Of a stretch of 64,000 bases of DNA, positions 51,775 to 60,986 are shown piece after piece. Origin of the DNA: Arthrobacter sp. B1I2 (lineage in GTDB: Bacteria; Actinomycetota; Actinomycetes; Actinomycetales; Micrococcaceae); the NCBI RefSeq assembly GCF_030816485.1, contig NZ_JAUSYC010000001.1:2046001-2110000 (forward strand). The letters are read 5' to 3'. Every line of letters starts with the position of its first letter. Positions within the stretch are counted from its first letter, which is position 1. The notes under the pieces were generated by a model. That model was not told where the DNA came from. It was given only the letters and a program-made list of their open reading frames with translations, and ran no database searches. The position numbers and the translations under genes were made by a program.

Positions 51775-52908
51775 TCAGTTCCCCTGTCCTGATCCTGAGT
51801 ATGTGAGCTTGAGGCTTGCGCCTTTGCAGCCGTCCTGGTTCGCGGAGGTGTCCAGCATGGCCACCCGCGGCCACGCGTTTGGTGCGACGTTGAGCCCGGA
51901 CAGCGCGCTGGTCCCGGTGGGTACGGCCAGCGGGTACGGGCCGCTGTATTGGGTGACCGTGAAGTCCGCCGGCGTGCAGGCGAGGTTTTTGGCCACGGCG
52001 TCCACGCTCCTGTTAACCCCCGCGATAGCTACGGACAGGTTTGTGAGGGCGAGGGACTTGCCGGTGGGATTGCTGATTTGCAGGTCCAGGCCGGCGGACG
52101 TTCCGGGGGAAAGTGTGCCGGGAACGTTGCCGGAGAGGGCGAACTGCTTGATGCTGGAATCCAGGACCAGCTGGACGTTCGCGTAGGCGTATTGTGCCTT
52201 CCCGCTGGAATCCTTGCCCGTGCCCACCAGGCAAAGGCTGGACGTTCCGTTGGGTGACGCCGACGTTGTGGTCACCTGCAGGGTGGTGGAGTTGCCCGTT
52301 GCGGGGTTTGGCGAGAACGATGCCGTGGCCCCGGCCGGCAGGCCGCCCAGGACGTTGAAGTTGACGGGACCGCTGAGATTGTTGCGGGTCAACTGCAGGG
52401 TGTAGACGGCAGTGGCTCCGGGCGGGATGGTCACCGAGTCCGGGGTGGCGCTCACGGAGAAGGACGTGGACATCTTGTAATTGACGGTGAGGCTGGCCGT
52501 GGTGCTGCCCGAGACCTTGCCGCTGGTACCCGTGATGGTGAGTGAGCTGGTCCCCGCCGGCGTGGTGGCCGCGGTGGTGATATTCAAGGTTGCGGTTGCG
52601 CTGCTTCCGGACTTGAGGGAGACGGACGACGGCGTATAGGCACCGGCTGCTCCGGCCTGCAGTCCTGCGGTGGTCAAGTTGACCGCACCGCTGAAGCCTC
52701 CAGTGGATGTAAGCGTCACGGTATACGTGGCTGACTGGCCCTGTTGGACGGACTGGCTGGCAGGGGAGATCTGCACGGTGATGCCCGGCTTGGGATTGTT
52801 CGCCGCCGCGATGAGCGCACCGGCGCTGATCAGTAAAAGCAGAAGTGCGATCAGCGCTGACTTGATGACTCTCCGCTTGCGCCGCGGATGTCCGTCCTGG
52901 TTGTGCAC
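51775..52908 (-). CDS. Secreted surface protein with two Ig-like/COG1470-type domains
   Basis: 377 aa. N-terminal basic stretch (RRKRRVIKSALIA) and one hydrophobic segment (about 15-35), which may stay as a membrane anchor. Two similar domains follow: VQISPASQSVQQGQSATYTVTL (about 45-66) and FSVSATPDSVTIPPGATAVYTLQL (about 154-177), typical of extracellular domains found between surface protein repeats. Three Cys lie in the C-terminal third. It lies 1 bp upstream of the next gene's start, in the same leftward unit. Confidence 0.8.
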   Translation of the reverse strand: MHNQDGHPRRKRRVIKSALIALLLLLISAGALIAAANNPKPGITVQISPASQSVQQGQSATYTVTLTSTGGFSGAVNLTTAGLQAGAAGAYTPSSVSLKSGSSATATLNITTAATTPAGTSSLTITGTSGKVSGSTTASLTVNYKMSTSFSVSATPDSVTIPPGATAVYTLQLTRNNLSGPVNFNVLGGLPAGATASFSPNPATGNSTTLQVTTTSASPNGTSSLCLVGTGKDSSGKAQYAYANVQLVLDSSIKQFALSGNVPGTLSPGTSAGLDLQISNPTGKSLALTNLSVAIAGVNRSVDAVAKNLACTPADFTVTQYSGPYPLAVPTGTSALSGLNVAPNAWPRVAMLDTSANQDGCKGASLKLTYSGSGQGN

Positions 52909-52986
52909 CCCGTGCCCCCTCTTTGTTTGGTGCAGTTGACGGCAAGCCGGGGGCGGATTCTCACCGCCCCCGGCCCGCTCGGGTTC

Positions 52987-53442
52987 TTACTTGCTGGTGA
53001 CGTTCACCGTGATGGTGGCGGTCTTGCAGGCGTCCTGGTTGGCCGCCGTGTCAGTGAACGTGAGAGTTCCGGTGCCAACGGTCGTTCCGGTCGTCTTTGC
53101 CAAAACGGTCGTCGGTGTATTGGACGCGTCTACCGTGAACCAGCTAGCGAGACAGTTCGTCGGATCACTTGTGGCAACGCTCGCAGCCAGGGAACCAACG
53201 ACGGTGCTGGACGTGTTCGAGTTATCGGCCGTGTAGGTTACAGCCCTTATTTCGCCGGGGGCGATGCCGTCAGCGAAGGTGCTGTGCAGGACAACGGTAT
53301 TGTTCCCGGACGAAGCCACGGCTGATCCGTTACCAGCACCCGTGGTGCTCCAGTAGGCGTATGCGGTACCGCCACCGACGGCCACCAGCGCGGCGGACAT
53401 TGCAACAGCGGCGATCTTGTTCTTCTTGGTCATAGGGCGCAT
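52987..53442 (-). CDS. Exported protein with SipW-type signal peptide (first gene of surface unit)
   Basis: 151 aa from the ATG at 53442, which has AAGGAG 7 bp upstream; the frame stays open for 66 more codons but that part looks non-coding. The signal is MTKKNKIAAVAMSAALVAVGG then GTAYAYWSTTGAGNGSA, the SipW-dependent pattern. The mature domain has Cys near residues 105 and 140 and alternating hydrophobic/polar strands like a small Ig-type fold. Similar ends (ANQDACK, ANQDGCKG) link it to the protein at 51775-52908. A major matrix subunit is possible by analogy with TasA/CalY. Confidence 0.8.
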   Translation of the reverse strand: MRPMTKKNKIAAVAMSAALVAVGGGTAYAYWSTTGAGNGSAVASSGNNTVVLHSTFADGIAPGEIRAVTYTADNSNTSSTVVGSLAASVATSDPTNCLASWFTVDASNTPTTVLAKTTGTTVGTGTLTFTDTAANQDACKTATITVNVTSK

Positions 53443-53847
53443 GGCAAGACTCCTTGTAAGTGTGATTGAGAACCCGTTCCCCCATAGGTGGCTCCATCGA
53501 GGTGCCTTCCGGTGGATCGATGACCCAATAGTTTCTGCTGGAGCAGGCCGCAACAACACGTACCCGTACCCGAATTTCCAGACGGTTGAAATTTCCAGTA
53601 CTTGGATTGGTACGCCACTACGCGCAGGGCTCAACGCCACCTGAAGTGCGCGATTACTCCCTGGCCCGCCACATCAGGGGCGCGTCGCCCCAATAAGTGG
53701 TGCCTGCGGATGGTGCCGGCTGACTCCTCCGACGATGTCCTGGAGCGCCCAGACCTGGCGAGTTACCGCGTCCCCAGAACGTCAAAATAAAGAAATGTTG
53801 TCATGCTCAACGGCGTGGTGGATATTGTCCGGTGCTAGGCTCCGGCC
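53443..53847. other. Intergenic region upstream of two divergent genes
   Basis: About 400 bp holding the promoters of the leftward surface-protein unit and the rightward glycosyltransferase. No gene or strong palindrome is recognised. Confidence 0.45.
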
Positions 53848-54813
53848 ATGGGTTCCGGGATCTCAGTGGCGATGTGCACCTACAACGGCGCCCCTTTCCT
53901 ATCGCGGCAAATAGACAGCATCCTCGCTCAGACTGTCCGGCCATCTCAGGTAGTGATTCGGGACGATGGTTCCACAGACGGCACCCTCCGCATCATTGAG
54001 AGCTACGGCGACGCGCTCACCCTGCTTCCAGCGGGACCGCGGTTGGGCGTGACCCGTAACTTCGAGCAGGCGATGTCTGCGTGCAGCGGCCAGTACATCG
54101 CCCTCAGCGACCAAGACGACGTATGGGAACCCCACAAACTGGAGCGGATGCGCCAGCCGTTCACCGCTGACGACACACTCCGGCTGGTCGGGGCGAACGC
54201 GACGGCGATCGATTCGAGCGACCAGCCAATGGGCTTCGACCTGTTTAGCGCGATTGCCCTCACAGCCGCAGAAAAGGCCGCAGTCTCAGACGGAAGGGCG
54301 TTCGACGCCCTGATCAAACGCCCGCTGTTCACAGGGGCGACGATCATGGTCCGGCGTGATCTGCTCGACGCCGCCCGTCCCTTTCCCGAAAACTGGCTCC
54401 ACGACGAATGGCTCGCCATTATCGCCGCGGCAACAGCGCACGTCCTGCTTCTCCCGGATCAGTTGACCCGCTACCGGCAGCACGGGGCCAACGTCGCTGG
54501 AGTGAAGAAGAAGACTGCCTTCCGGAGGCTGAGCACAGCGCGGAAGCTCATCGCCCCGCGGGCGGCGCGCAACCAGGCCCTCTGGGCTCGGCGTGAGTCG
54601 TTGCTGGAGCAGCTGGAAAGGATTAACGCACCAGCCAGCGCGATCGCGAAAGCTAAGGACGCGCTGGTCCACGAGGAGTTCCGGTCCGGGCTGCCCAAGT
54701 CCCGGGCGATGCGGATCGCACCCATCGTGGGCGAGCGCCGGACGGGCCGCTATGACACCGTCGACTACGGCAACCGTGAGGTGCTGAGGGACCTTCTCGC
54801 GTCGCCGCGGTGA
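53848..54813 (+). CDS. Glycosyltransferase family 2
   Basis: 321 aa GT-A enzyme. ISVAMCTYNGAPFLSRQIDSILAQ (residues 5-28), RDDGSTDGT (38-46) and SDQDDVWEPHKLERM (about 87-101, with the DxD metal site) are classic. HDEWLAIIAA (about 191-200) carries the catalytic region. It is close to the WbbL/rhamnosyltransferase-like group acting on surface glycans. It is encoded alone next to the surface-protein operon rather than in the polysaccharide locus. Confidence 0.88.
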   Translation: MGSGISVAMCTYNGAPFLSRQIDSILAQTVRPSQVVIRDDGSTDGTLRIIESYGDALTLLPAGPRLGVTRNFEQAMSACSGQYIALSDQDDVWEPHKLERMRQPFTADDTLRLVGANATAIDSSDQPMGFDLFSAIALTAAEKAAVSDGRAFDALIKRPLFTGATIMVRRDLLDAARPFPENWLHDEWLAIIAAATAHVLLLPDQLTRYRQHGANVAGVKKKTAFRRLSTARKLIAPRAARNQALWARRESLLEQLERINAPASAIAKAKDALVHEEFRSGLPKSRAMRIAPIVGERRTGRYDTVDYGNREVLRDLLASPR

Positions 54814-54952
54814 CCCCCGGCGGCGGTCCCTCGTGTGGCTGATCCCGGCGAGCAGGCTTTCATATCACCCTGTCCTTCCGAGCACCGCCGCCTGTACCTG
54901 CAGAGCCGTAGCCCGCTGGAACAGTAATATGGCGCACTCTGCGTCCGTCCGT

Positions 54953-55426
54953 TTACCGCGTATCCACGTCTTCGAAAACCAGGAACGTCTGGGTGTCCAG
55001 CACTCCCGGCATGGTCTGCAGCTGGTCGAAGATGACACGGCGCAGGTCGATGTTGTCCACGGCGCGGACCAGCAGGATCACATCGAAGTCCCCGCCCACC
55101 AGGGCGATGTGGTGCACCTCCGGGATAGCACCGAGCTGGTCGCGCAGTTCCCGCCAGGAGTCCTGCTTCAGCTTCAGCGTCACGTACGCCGAGGATTTCA
55201 GGCCCGCCTTGATGGGATCCACCAGCGCCGTGAACCGGGTCAGAACACCGTCCCCGGTCAGCCGCGCAATCCGGCTGTAGGCATGGGCCCGGGAAATGTG
55301 CACGTTCTCCGCCACCTGGGTTACGGACATCCGGCCGTCCCGGGTGAGCTCACGGATGATGCGCCGGTCGATCTCGTCCAGTTCCGCCGGATCGCTGCCG
55401 GCATCCTTGCCCGCCATCTTGCCCAC
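54953..55426 (-). CDS. Lrp/AsnC-family regulator, probable regulator of the bkd operon
   Basis: 157 aa. N-terminal helix-turn-helix (about 16-65) with LDEIDRRIIRELTRDGRMSVTQVAENVHISRAHAYSRIARL. C-terminal RAM ligand domain (about 75-155) with GDFDVILLVRAVDN. A 37-bp sequence just upstream of its start recurs upstream of bkdA, so it probably controls itself and the branched-chain 2-oxoacid dehydrogenase genes in response to an amino or oxo acid. Analogous BkdR proteins are known in other bacteria. Confidence 0.9.
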   Translation of the reverse strand: MGKMAGKDAGSDPAELDEIDRRIIRELTRDGRMSVTQVAENVHISRAHAYSRIARLTGDGVLTRFTALVDPIKAGLKSSAYVTLKLKQDSWRELRDQLGAIPEVHHIALVGGDFDVILLVRAVDNIDLRRVIFDQLQTMPGVLDTQTFLVFEDVDTR

Positions 55427-55430
55427 TCCC

Positions 55431-55467
55431 GCCGGTAATCCAGATCACGCTTACAAATCGTCTCCCA
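55431..55467. promoter_or_regulatory. Shared 37-bp element, copy at the Lrp-family gene
   Basis: Starts 5 bp upstream of the regulator's start codon. Blocks CCGGTAA, TCAC, CTT, CAA and TCGTCT are shared in register with 56982-57018 (29 of 37 positions equal). Likely an Lrp-type operator for autoregulation. Confidence 0.55.
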
Positions 55468-55584
55468 TCCTAGGCGGATGTGAGCACGTTTACGTGACTG
55501 GAGCCGGCTGCCAGATACGAAGCAGGCAATGGGAGAGGCCTGGGGCTAATAAGTGATATCGAAGGACGGCTACCGCCGAGCCTG

Positions 55585-55827
55585 TCAGAAGCGCTGGGAC
55601 GAGGCTTCGCCGTGGGAGGACTCGAACCAATCCGCTGCGCCGCGGATGAAATCGCAGTCGCCGTCGGAGAGCACGGTTTCGCCATGCCGGTCCTGTTCCA
55701 GCTCGGCCCCGGTGTTCTTCATGATCGCAGCCGCCACCGTGCGCGGGAGAATTTTGCACCCGGGATTGTCAATCAACCATTGCCGTGTTTCAGGTTCCAG
55801 TTGGTCCCACAACTTGGCTATTTCCAT
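55585..55827 (-). CDS. Small hypothetical protein, 80 aa
   Basis: From ATG 55827 behind GGGTGGGGCG. It opens MEIAKLWDQLEPETRQWLID then NPGCKILPRTVAAAI, ending in an acidic, Trp-containing tail. The frame remains open upstream to 56133 but crosses a terminator hairpin there, so the short form is preferred. Compact helical protein of unknown function. Confidence 0.55.
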   Translation of the reverse strand: MEIAKLWDQLEPETRQWLIDNPGCKILPRTVAAAIMKNTGAELEQDRHGETVLSDGDCDFIRGAADWFESSHGEASSQRF

Positions 55828-55949
55828 TGTTAACGCCCCACCCTTGTCGCTGTTGTTCGGGAAATGCCGCCGGGCCCGGATGTCCCAGGACCCGCGTGTC
55901 CAGCTTTTCAACTTCTGCATGCACGGCTGATGCGAAAACCTATGGAGAG

Positions 55950-55977
55950 GCGGAGGGGACCACGCTGTCCCCTCCGC
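55950..55977 (-). terminator. Hairpin downstream of the ArsR-ANTAR gene
   Basis: A perfect 11-bp stem GCGGAGGGGAC/GTCCCCTCCGC with a CACGCT loop, about 260 bp after the stop of the leftward regulator at 56235. On the minus strand it is followed after about 10 bp by GGTTTTCG. The remaining 55828-56234 interval shows no gene. Confidence 0.5.
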
Positions 55978-56234
55978 GTCCATCCCCGCACCATGAACCC
56001 CCAATTGGGAACTCCCTGCAACTTGGTGCGAAGTCTTTTCCCTGAGACGAGCGGAAAAGCACGGGACCGACAAAAAGACATTTTCGTCAATTCCCGTCAT
56101 CAGAGTGTGGCCCCTCCAACGGGGAGAGGTCAATGAATTTCTTCAGACTGGGGGAACCGTGACGCGGGAGAACACGGGGGTTAGGGGCAGGCTCCCACGT
56201 CACGAACAAGTTAGGCGCCGGCCGTGTTCCGGAG

Positions 56235-56852
56235 TCAGCCGTCGCTGCGGCCCTCTGCGGTGCGCAGTTCATCCAGGGCGGCCTCCAGCAAGGTCATGTG
56301 GCAGGTACGCGCCGTCATGATGAGGCGCCCGGCGGCTGCCTCAACAGTACAACCGGTCCGTTCAGCTATCGCCTGGCACGCGTCCGCGATTGCCGAGCGC
56401 GATACCAGTGCCGCCTCCGGAGCCGAGATCCGTTCGCCCCAGGCTGCCGTGAAGGGCTCTTCCTCCGGCATGGGTCCAAGGGAGTTGAGGGCGGCGGTTA
56501 TCCGTGCCTGAAGGACGGACCGGGCAGCACCAAGCAGTTCCGCGGCCTCCGGGTAAGTTAGCCGGTAGACCAACCGGCCGCCGGAACGCACGCACTCAAT
56601 CAACTGCTGGGAGCGCATCTGTGCCAGGTGCCGGGACAAGTGCGTGGGCTTCACGCCGGTGCCGTCGCACAACTGCGGGATGGACAGCTCGCCGCGGGAC
56701 AGCAACTCCAGGATTGTGGCCCGGACCGGATGCGCTACCGCCTTGAACAACTCCGCCGCTGCCAGCATTGAAGGCCCGGCGCTGCCCCCGTCAACAGGCC
56801 GGTCCACTGGGGCAGCCTGGCGGGTTTCAATACCAATGTCGTAACTGCTCAT
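56235..56852 (-). CDS. ArsR-type winged-helix protein with C-terminal ANTAR-like domain
   Basis: 205 aa from ATG 56852 behind GGGAGC. The N-terminal part (about residues 30-115) is an ArsR/SmtB-type winged helix: LFKAVAHPVRATILELLSRGELSIPQL, THLSRHLAQMRSQQLIE and RSGGRLVYRLTYP. No CxC metal site is seen in the recognition helix. The C-terminal 55 residues (about 150-203, AALVSRSAIADACQAIAERTG then CTVEAAAGRLI) resemble the three-helix RNA-binding ANTAR domain. A DNA-binding plus RNA-binding combination is uncommon. Target unknown; it lies between the Lrp regulator and the bkd operon. Confidence 0.75.
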   Translation of the reverse strand: MSSYDIGIETRQAAPVDRPVDGGSAGPSMLAAAELFKAVAHPVRATILELLSRGELSIPQLCDGTGVKPTHLSRHLAQMRSQQLIECVRSGGRLVYRLTYPEAAELLGAARSVLQARITAALNSLGPMPEEEPFTAAWGERISAPEAALVSRSAIADACQAIAERTGCTVEAAAGRLIMTARTCHMTLLEAALDELRTAEGRSDG

Positions 56853-56981
56853 GCCTCTGCTCCCTTCGGCCCCACATTCCATTATCCGGCGACGCAGGAT
56901 CGCTGTCCGCGCTTTCTTCGAAAAATCGCAACTTTGATATCAGTTCGGACTTCCGCGCCCGGCATTTTGTCCACAACCTCT

Positions 56982-57018
56982 GCCGGTAACCCACGTCACA
57001 CTTGCAATTCGTCTTCCA
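56982..57018. promoter_or_regulatory. Shared 37-bp element, copy upstream of bkd operon
   Basis: Same element as 55431-55467, in the same orientation on the plus strand, ending 107 bp before the bkdA start. Fits an Lrp-type operator controlling the bkd operon. Confidence 0.55.
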
Positions 57019-57125
57019 AAGCACGCCCCTGGCTACAGCTTCTCCACAATTCGCCCTGCCGGTGGATACGAAACCTGCCGCAGGACCATACTGGGAGCGA
57101 ATAGTGGCTACCGAAGGACGGACCA

Positions 57126-58343
57126 ATGACGATCTCCGCAGACCACACCGCGCCGGACACCACCAGCACCGAAGCAGCAGAAAATGCGCTCACGGAAGCT
57201 GTGAAGAAGTTCGGCATCACGGTGGAGGACTACATGCTCCCCGCCCGGCACCAGATCCAGATGGTGGACCCGGACGGCCGGCTCATCCCCGAAAGCGAGC
57301 AGGGCACCCAGCCCGGCCACGAATACCCCGTGCCCGGCGATAACGAACTGCTGGCCGCGTACGAACAACTCGTCGTCGGCCGCCGCGTCAATGACCAGAA
57401 TTCCGCCCTGGTCCGGCAGGGCCGCATGGCCGTCTACCCCTCCAGCCACGGCCAGGAAGCGTGCCAGGTGGCCGCCGCCCTGTGCCTCGCCGACGGTGAC
57501 TGGATGTTCCCCACCTACCGGGACGCCGTGGCCGTGATGACCCGCGGCGTGGACCCCGTGCAGGTGATGACCATCTTCCGCGGAGACTGGCACGGCGGCT
57601 ACGACCCCCTCAAGAACAAGGTGGGCATCCAGTGCACCCCGCTGACCACCCAGCTGCTGCACGCCGTGGGCGTGGCGCACGCCGCCAAGCTCCGCGGCGA
57701 GGACACCGTGGTACTGGCCATGTGCGGTGACGGCGCCACCAGCGAAGGGGACTTCCACGAAGCCCTGAACTTCGCTGCCGTCTTCCACCTGCCGGTGATC
57801 TTCTTCGTCCAGAACAACAAGTACGCCATCTCGGTGCCGCTGGCACACCAGTCCGTGGCGCCGTCACTCGCGCACAAGGCCGTGGGCTACGGCATGGCCG
57901 GCGAACGCGTGGACGGCAACGACGTGGTGGCCCTCCTCGCCGTCCTGGACCGTGCCGTGACGCTCGCCCGCGAAGGCTCCGGCCCCCTCCTGGTGGAAGC
58001 CAACACGTACCGCATGCAGGCGCACACCAACGCCGACGACGACACCCGCTACCGGGAAAACAGCGAAGTTGCGGAGTGGCGGGCCAAAGATCCTGTCAAC
58101 CGGATGCGCACGTACCTGACGGACCGGGGGCTCCTGGACGACGGCGGCGAGGTACGGATCAAGGGTAAGGCGGAGGCCGTTGCGGCCCAGCTCCGCGAAG
58201 GCCTCAGCGAGGACGTCCCCGTGGACCCCCAGGAACTCTTCCGCCACGTCTTCGCCACGCCCACACCGCAGTTGAAGGAACAGTCCGCCATGCTCGCCGA
58301 CGAGATTGCCCGCGACGCAGCAGCACAGGAGGCCGCCAAGTGA
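57126..58343 (+). CDS. bkdA: Branched-chain 2-oxoacid dehydrogenase E1 component, alpha subunit
   Basis: 405 aa thiamine-diphosphate enzyme subunit that decarboxylates branched 2-oxoacids from Val, Leu and Ile. Thiamine-binding GDGATSEGDFHEALNFA (about 199-215) and NNKYAIS (about 227-233) are intact; SVPLAHQSVAPSLAHKAVGYG precedes the regulatory loop. AAGGA lies 8 bp before the ATG. It overlaps the beta-subunit gene by 4 bp. The products feed degradation and branched-chain fatty acid starters, which dominate in this group of bacteria. Confidence 0.94.
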   Translation: MTISADHTAPDTTSTEAAENALTEAVKKFGITVEDYMLPARHQIQMVDPDGRLIPESEQGTQPGHEYPVPGDNELLAAYEQLVVGRRVNDQNSALVRQGRMAVYPSSHGQEACQVAAALCLADGDWMFPTYRDAVAVMTRGVDPVQVMTIFRGDWHGGYDPLKNKVGIQCTPLTTQLLHAVGVAHAAKLRGEDTVVLAMCGDGATSEGDFHEALNFAAVFHLPVIFFVQNNKYAISVPLAHQSVAPSLAHKAVGYGMAGERVDGNDVVALLAVLDRAVTLAREGSGPLLVEANTYRMQAHTNADDDTRYRENSEVAEWRAKDPVNRMRTYLTDRGLLDDGGEVRIKGKAEAVAAQLREGLSEDVPVDPQELFRHVFATPTPQLKEQSAMLADEIARDAAAQEAAK

Positions 58344-59452
58344 GCCCCACCATCACCACCTCGTCCGAGGCCAACGGCAACGTCAGCGCCGCCACCGCCC
58401 GGGCAGCAGCCTCGGCCGCGGCGTCTGCCGAGGCCGCCGGCCCGCAGCCCGTTACCATGGCCAAGGCACTGAATACCGCCCTGGCCGACGCCATGCACGC
58501 CGATTCCTCGGTCCTGGTGTTCGGCGAGGACGTGGGCATGCTGGGCGGCGTCTTCCGCATCACGGACGGCCTCACCGCCACGTTCGGCGAGCAGCGCTGC
58601 TTCGACACCCCGCTGGCGGAGTCCGGGATCGTGGGCATGGCCGTGGGCATGGCCATCAACGGGATGCGCCCCGTCATCGAGATGCAGTTCGACGCATTCG
58701 CCTACCCGGCCTTCGAACAGATCGTCAGCCACGTGGCCAAGATGCACAACCGCACCAAGGGCGCCGTGAAGCTGCCCATGGTCATCCGCATCCCGTACGG
58801 CGGCGGCATCGGGGGAGTGGAGCACCACTGCGATTCCTCCGAGTCCTACTACGCCCACACCGCCGGCCTGAAGGTCTACACCCCGGCCACCGTGGCGGAC
58901 GGCTACCGGATGCTCCGCGAGGCCATCGACTCGGACGATCCCGTCGTCTTCATGGAACCCAAGAAGATGTACTGGACCAAGGATCAGGTGGACTTGGGCG
59001 AGCTGCGGCGCCTGCACACGGAAGGTACGACGGCGGGACGCACCACCGAAGGCCGTGCCGCCGTCGCCCGTCCCGGCACCGACGCCACGCTGATTGCCTA
59101 CGGACCGTCCGTGCCCACGGCGCTCGCCGCCGCCGAAGCGGCCGCGTTGGAAGGGCGCTCGCTGGAAGTCATCGACGTGCGCACCATCGTCCCGTTCGAC
59201 GATGACACCGTGTGCGAGTCCGTCCGCAAGACCGGCCGGGCCGTGGTGATCGCCGAGGCGCACGGCTTCGCGTCCGTGTCCTCCGAGATCGTGGCCCGGG
59301 TCCAGGAGCGCTGTTTCCACTACCTGGCCGCCCCCATCCGCCGGGTGACAGGGTTCGACGTCCCGTACCCGGCGCCCAAACTCGAGAAGTACTACCTGCC
59401 CGGCGTGGACCGCATCCTCGACGCCGTTGACGACCTTCAGTGGGAGAACTGA
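58340..59452 (+). CDS. bkdB: Branched-chain 2-oxoacid dehydrogenase E1 component, beta subunit
   Basis: 370 aa. A GTG start overlaps the alpha-subunit stop. The first 35 residues are an Ala-rich extension. The transketolase-like core begins TMAKALNTALADAMHADSSVLVFGEDVG, and DTPLAESGIVGMAVGMAINGMRPVIEMQF is typical of E1 beta. C-terminal domain includes VIDVRTIVPFDDDTV. With BkdA it forms the alpha2beta2 E1. Confidence 0.94.
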   Translation: MSPTITTSSEANGNVSAATARAAASAAASAEAAGPQPVTMAKALNTALADAMHADSSVLVFGEDVGMLGGVFRITDGLTATFGEQRCFDTPLAESGIVGMAVGMAINGMRPVIEMQFDAFAYPAFEQIVSHVAKMHNRTKGAVKLPMVIRIPYGGGIGGVEHHCDSSESYYAHTAGLKVYTPATVADGYRMLREAIDSDDPVVFMEPKKMYWTKDQVDLGELRRLHTEGTTAGRTTEGRAAVARPGTDATLIAYGPSVPTALAAAEAAALEGRSLEVIDVRTIVPFDDDTVCESVRKTGRAVVIAEAHGFASVSSEIVARVQERCFHYLAAPIRRVTGFDVPYPAPKLEKYYLPGVDRILDAVDDLQWEN

Positions 59453-59454
59453 CC

Positions 59455-60960
59455 ATGAGCGAACCACGCGTTTTTTTGTTGCCTGATCTGGGCGAGGGCC
59501 TCACCGAAGCCGAACTGGTGGCCTGGCATGTGGCCGTGGGCGACGAGATTGCTGTTGACCAGCCGATCGCCGAGGTGGAAACCGCCAAGTCCGCCGTCGA
59601 GGTCCCTTCCCCCTATGCCGGGATTGTCACGGAACTGCACGGCCAGCCGGGCGAGACCCTGGACGTGGGGAAGCCGCTGATCTCGGTGACGCCTCTCTCT
59701 GTCGTGAACAACGCGGATGATGCCGCCCCCGCCCCTTCGCCGGACGGCCATGCTGCAAGCAGCATGCCGTCCGGCTCAGGAAGGCCCGATGCCACTCCCG
59801 GGGCGGCATCATCCGCGTCGACGGACGCTGACACCGCAGCCGAGACCTACCGGGAAGAGGAGAAGGCCGGGTCCGGAAATGTGCTGATCGGGTATGGCAC
59901 TCCTGGCGGTCATGGCGTTGCCCGCCGTACCCGTGCGCCTAAGACATCTGTCTCAGTACTGGAACCGCAGGAAACCAAGCCCAGTCAAGATGACCTCGCC
60001 CTCCTGCGCACCCGCGTCCCCGGCAAACTCGGGGCCGTGATCTCGCCGCTGGTCCGGCGCATGGCCCGGGAGCACGGCGTCGATCTCGGCGACATCTCCG
60101 GCTCGGGTGACAGCGGCCTGATCATGCGCCGCGACGTTGAGGCCGCACTGCGGACAGCGGCTCCGGCGGCTGCGCCGGAAGCCACGCCCGTAGAAGCACC
60201 GAAAACCACGGCACCTCGCGGAGCCCAGCCAGAGGGAACCGACGCCCGCACCGGCCTCGCCATCGCCGCGCGCACCCCGGTCCGTGGAGTACGCAAGGCC
60301 GTGGCCGCCAACATGGCCCGCAGCCGGTCCGAGATTCCGGAAGCAACCGTGTGGGTGGACGTGGACGCAACCGCGCTCATGGAGCTTCGCGGAGGACTCA
60401 AAGCCGGTGGGGCGGAGGTTCCGGGGCTGCTCGCGTTCATTGCCCGCTTCGTCACCGCGGGGCTGAAGAAGTACCCGGAGCTGAACACCCGGATCGAAAC
60501 GGCGGCGGACGGGTCGCAGGAGATCATCGCTTTCGACGGCATCAACCTCGGCATCGCCGCCCAGACCGAGCGCGGCCTGGTGGTGCCCTCGGTGCGCGCC
60601 GCGGAGAAGCTGACCGCCCGGGAACTGGACGCGGAGATCCGCCGGCTGACCGACGTCGCACGCCAGGGCAAGGCGACCCCTACCGAACTGGGCAGCGGCA
60701 CGTTCACCCTGAACAACTACGGCGTGTTCGGCGTGGACGGCTCCGCGGCCATCATCAACCACCCGGAGGTGGCCATCCTCGGCGTCGGCCGGATCATCGA
60801 CAAACCGTGGGTGGTCAACGGCGAACTGGCCGTCCGCAAGGTCACCGAACTCACCCTCACCTTCGACCACCGGGTCTGCGACGGCGGAACTGCGGCCGGC
60901 TTCCTCCGCTTCGTCGCGGACGCCATCGAAAACCCGAATAATCTCCTGGCCGATATTTGA
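59455..60960 (+). CDS. bkdC: Branched-chain 2-oxoacid dehydrogenase E2 (dihydrolipoyl acyltransferase)
   Basis: 501 aa from ATG 59455, 2 bp after the E1 beta stop. Lipoyl domain (residues 5-80) with the lipoylated Lys45 in [10 protein letters not shown]. An Ala/Ser/Asp-rich linker, then the E1/E3-binding domain (about 195-232, [19 protein letters not shown]). The catalytic acyltransferase domain (about 270-501) ends with the active-site FDHRVCDGG (His472, Asp476, Gly477). No E3 gene is present here, so dihydrolipoamide dehydrogenase must come from elsewhere. Confidence 0.94.
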   Translation: MSEPRVFLLPDLGEGLTEAELVAWHVAVGDEIAVDQPIAEVETAKSAVEVPSPYAGIVTELHGQPGETLDVGKPLISVTPLSVVNNADDAAPAPSPDGHAASSMPSGSGRPDATPGAASSASTDADTAAETYREEEKAGSGNVLIGYGTPGGHGVARRTRAPKTSVSVLEPQETKPSQDDLALLRTRVPGKLGAVISPLVRRMAREHGVDLGDISGSGDSGLIMRRDVEAALRTAAPAAAPEATPVEAPKTTAPRGAQPEGTDARTGLAIAARTPVRGVRKAVAANMARSRSEIPEATVWVDVDATALMELRGGLKAGGAEVPGLLAFIARFVTAGLKKYPELNTRIETAADGSQEIIAFDGINLGIAAQTERGLVVPSVRAAEKLTARELDAEIRRLTDVARQGKATPTELGSGTFTLNNYGVFGVDGSAAIINHPEVAILGVGRIIDKPWVVNGELAVRKVTELTLTFDHRVCDGGTAAGFLRFVADAIENPNNLLADI

Positions 60961-60986
60961 CCCCTCCTTCCGCCCCACCCTCTATT

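Noticed and set aside
58049..59467. 472-codon open frame antisense to bkdA/bkdB
   Set aside because: Lies opposite two certain genes, has no domain or ribosome site, and its composition reflects the complementary strand of GC-rich codons.
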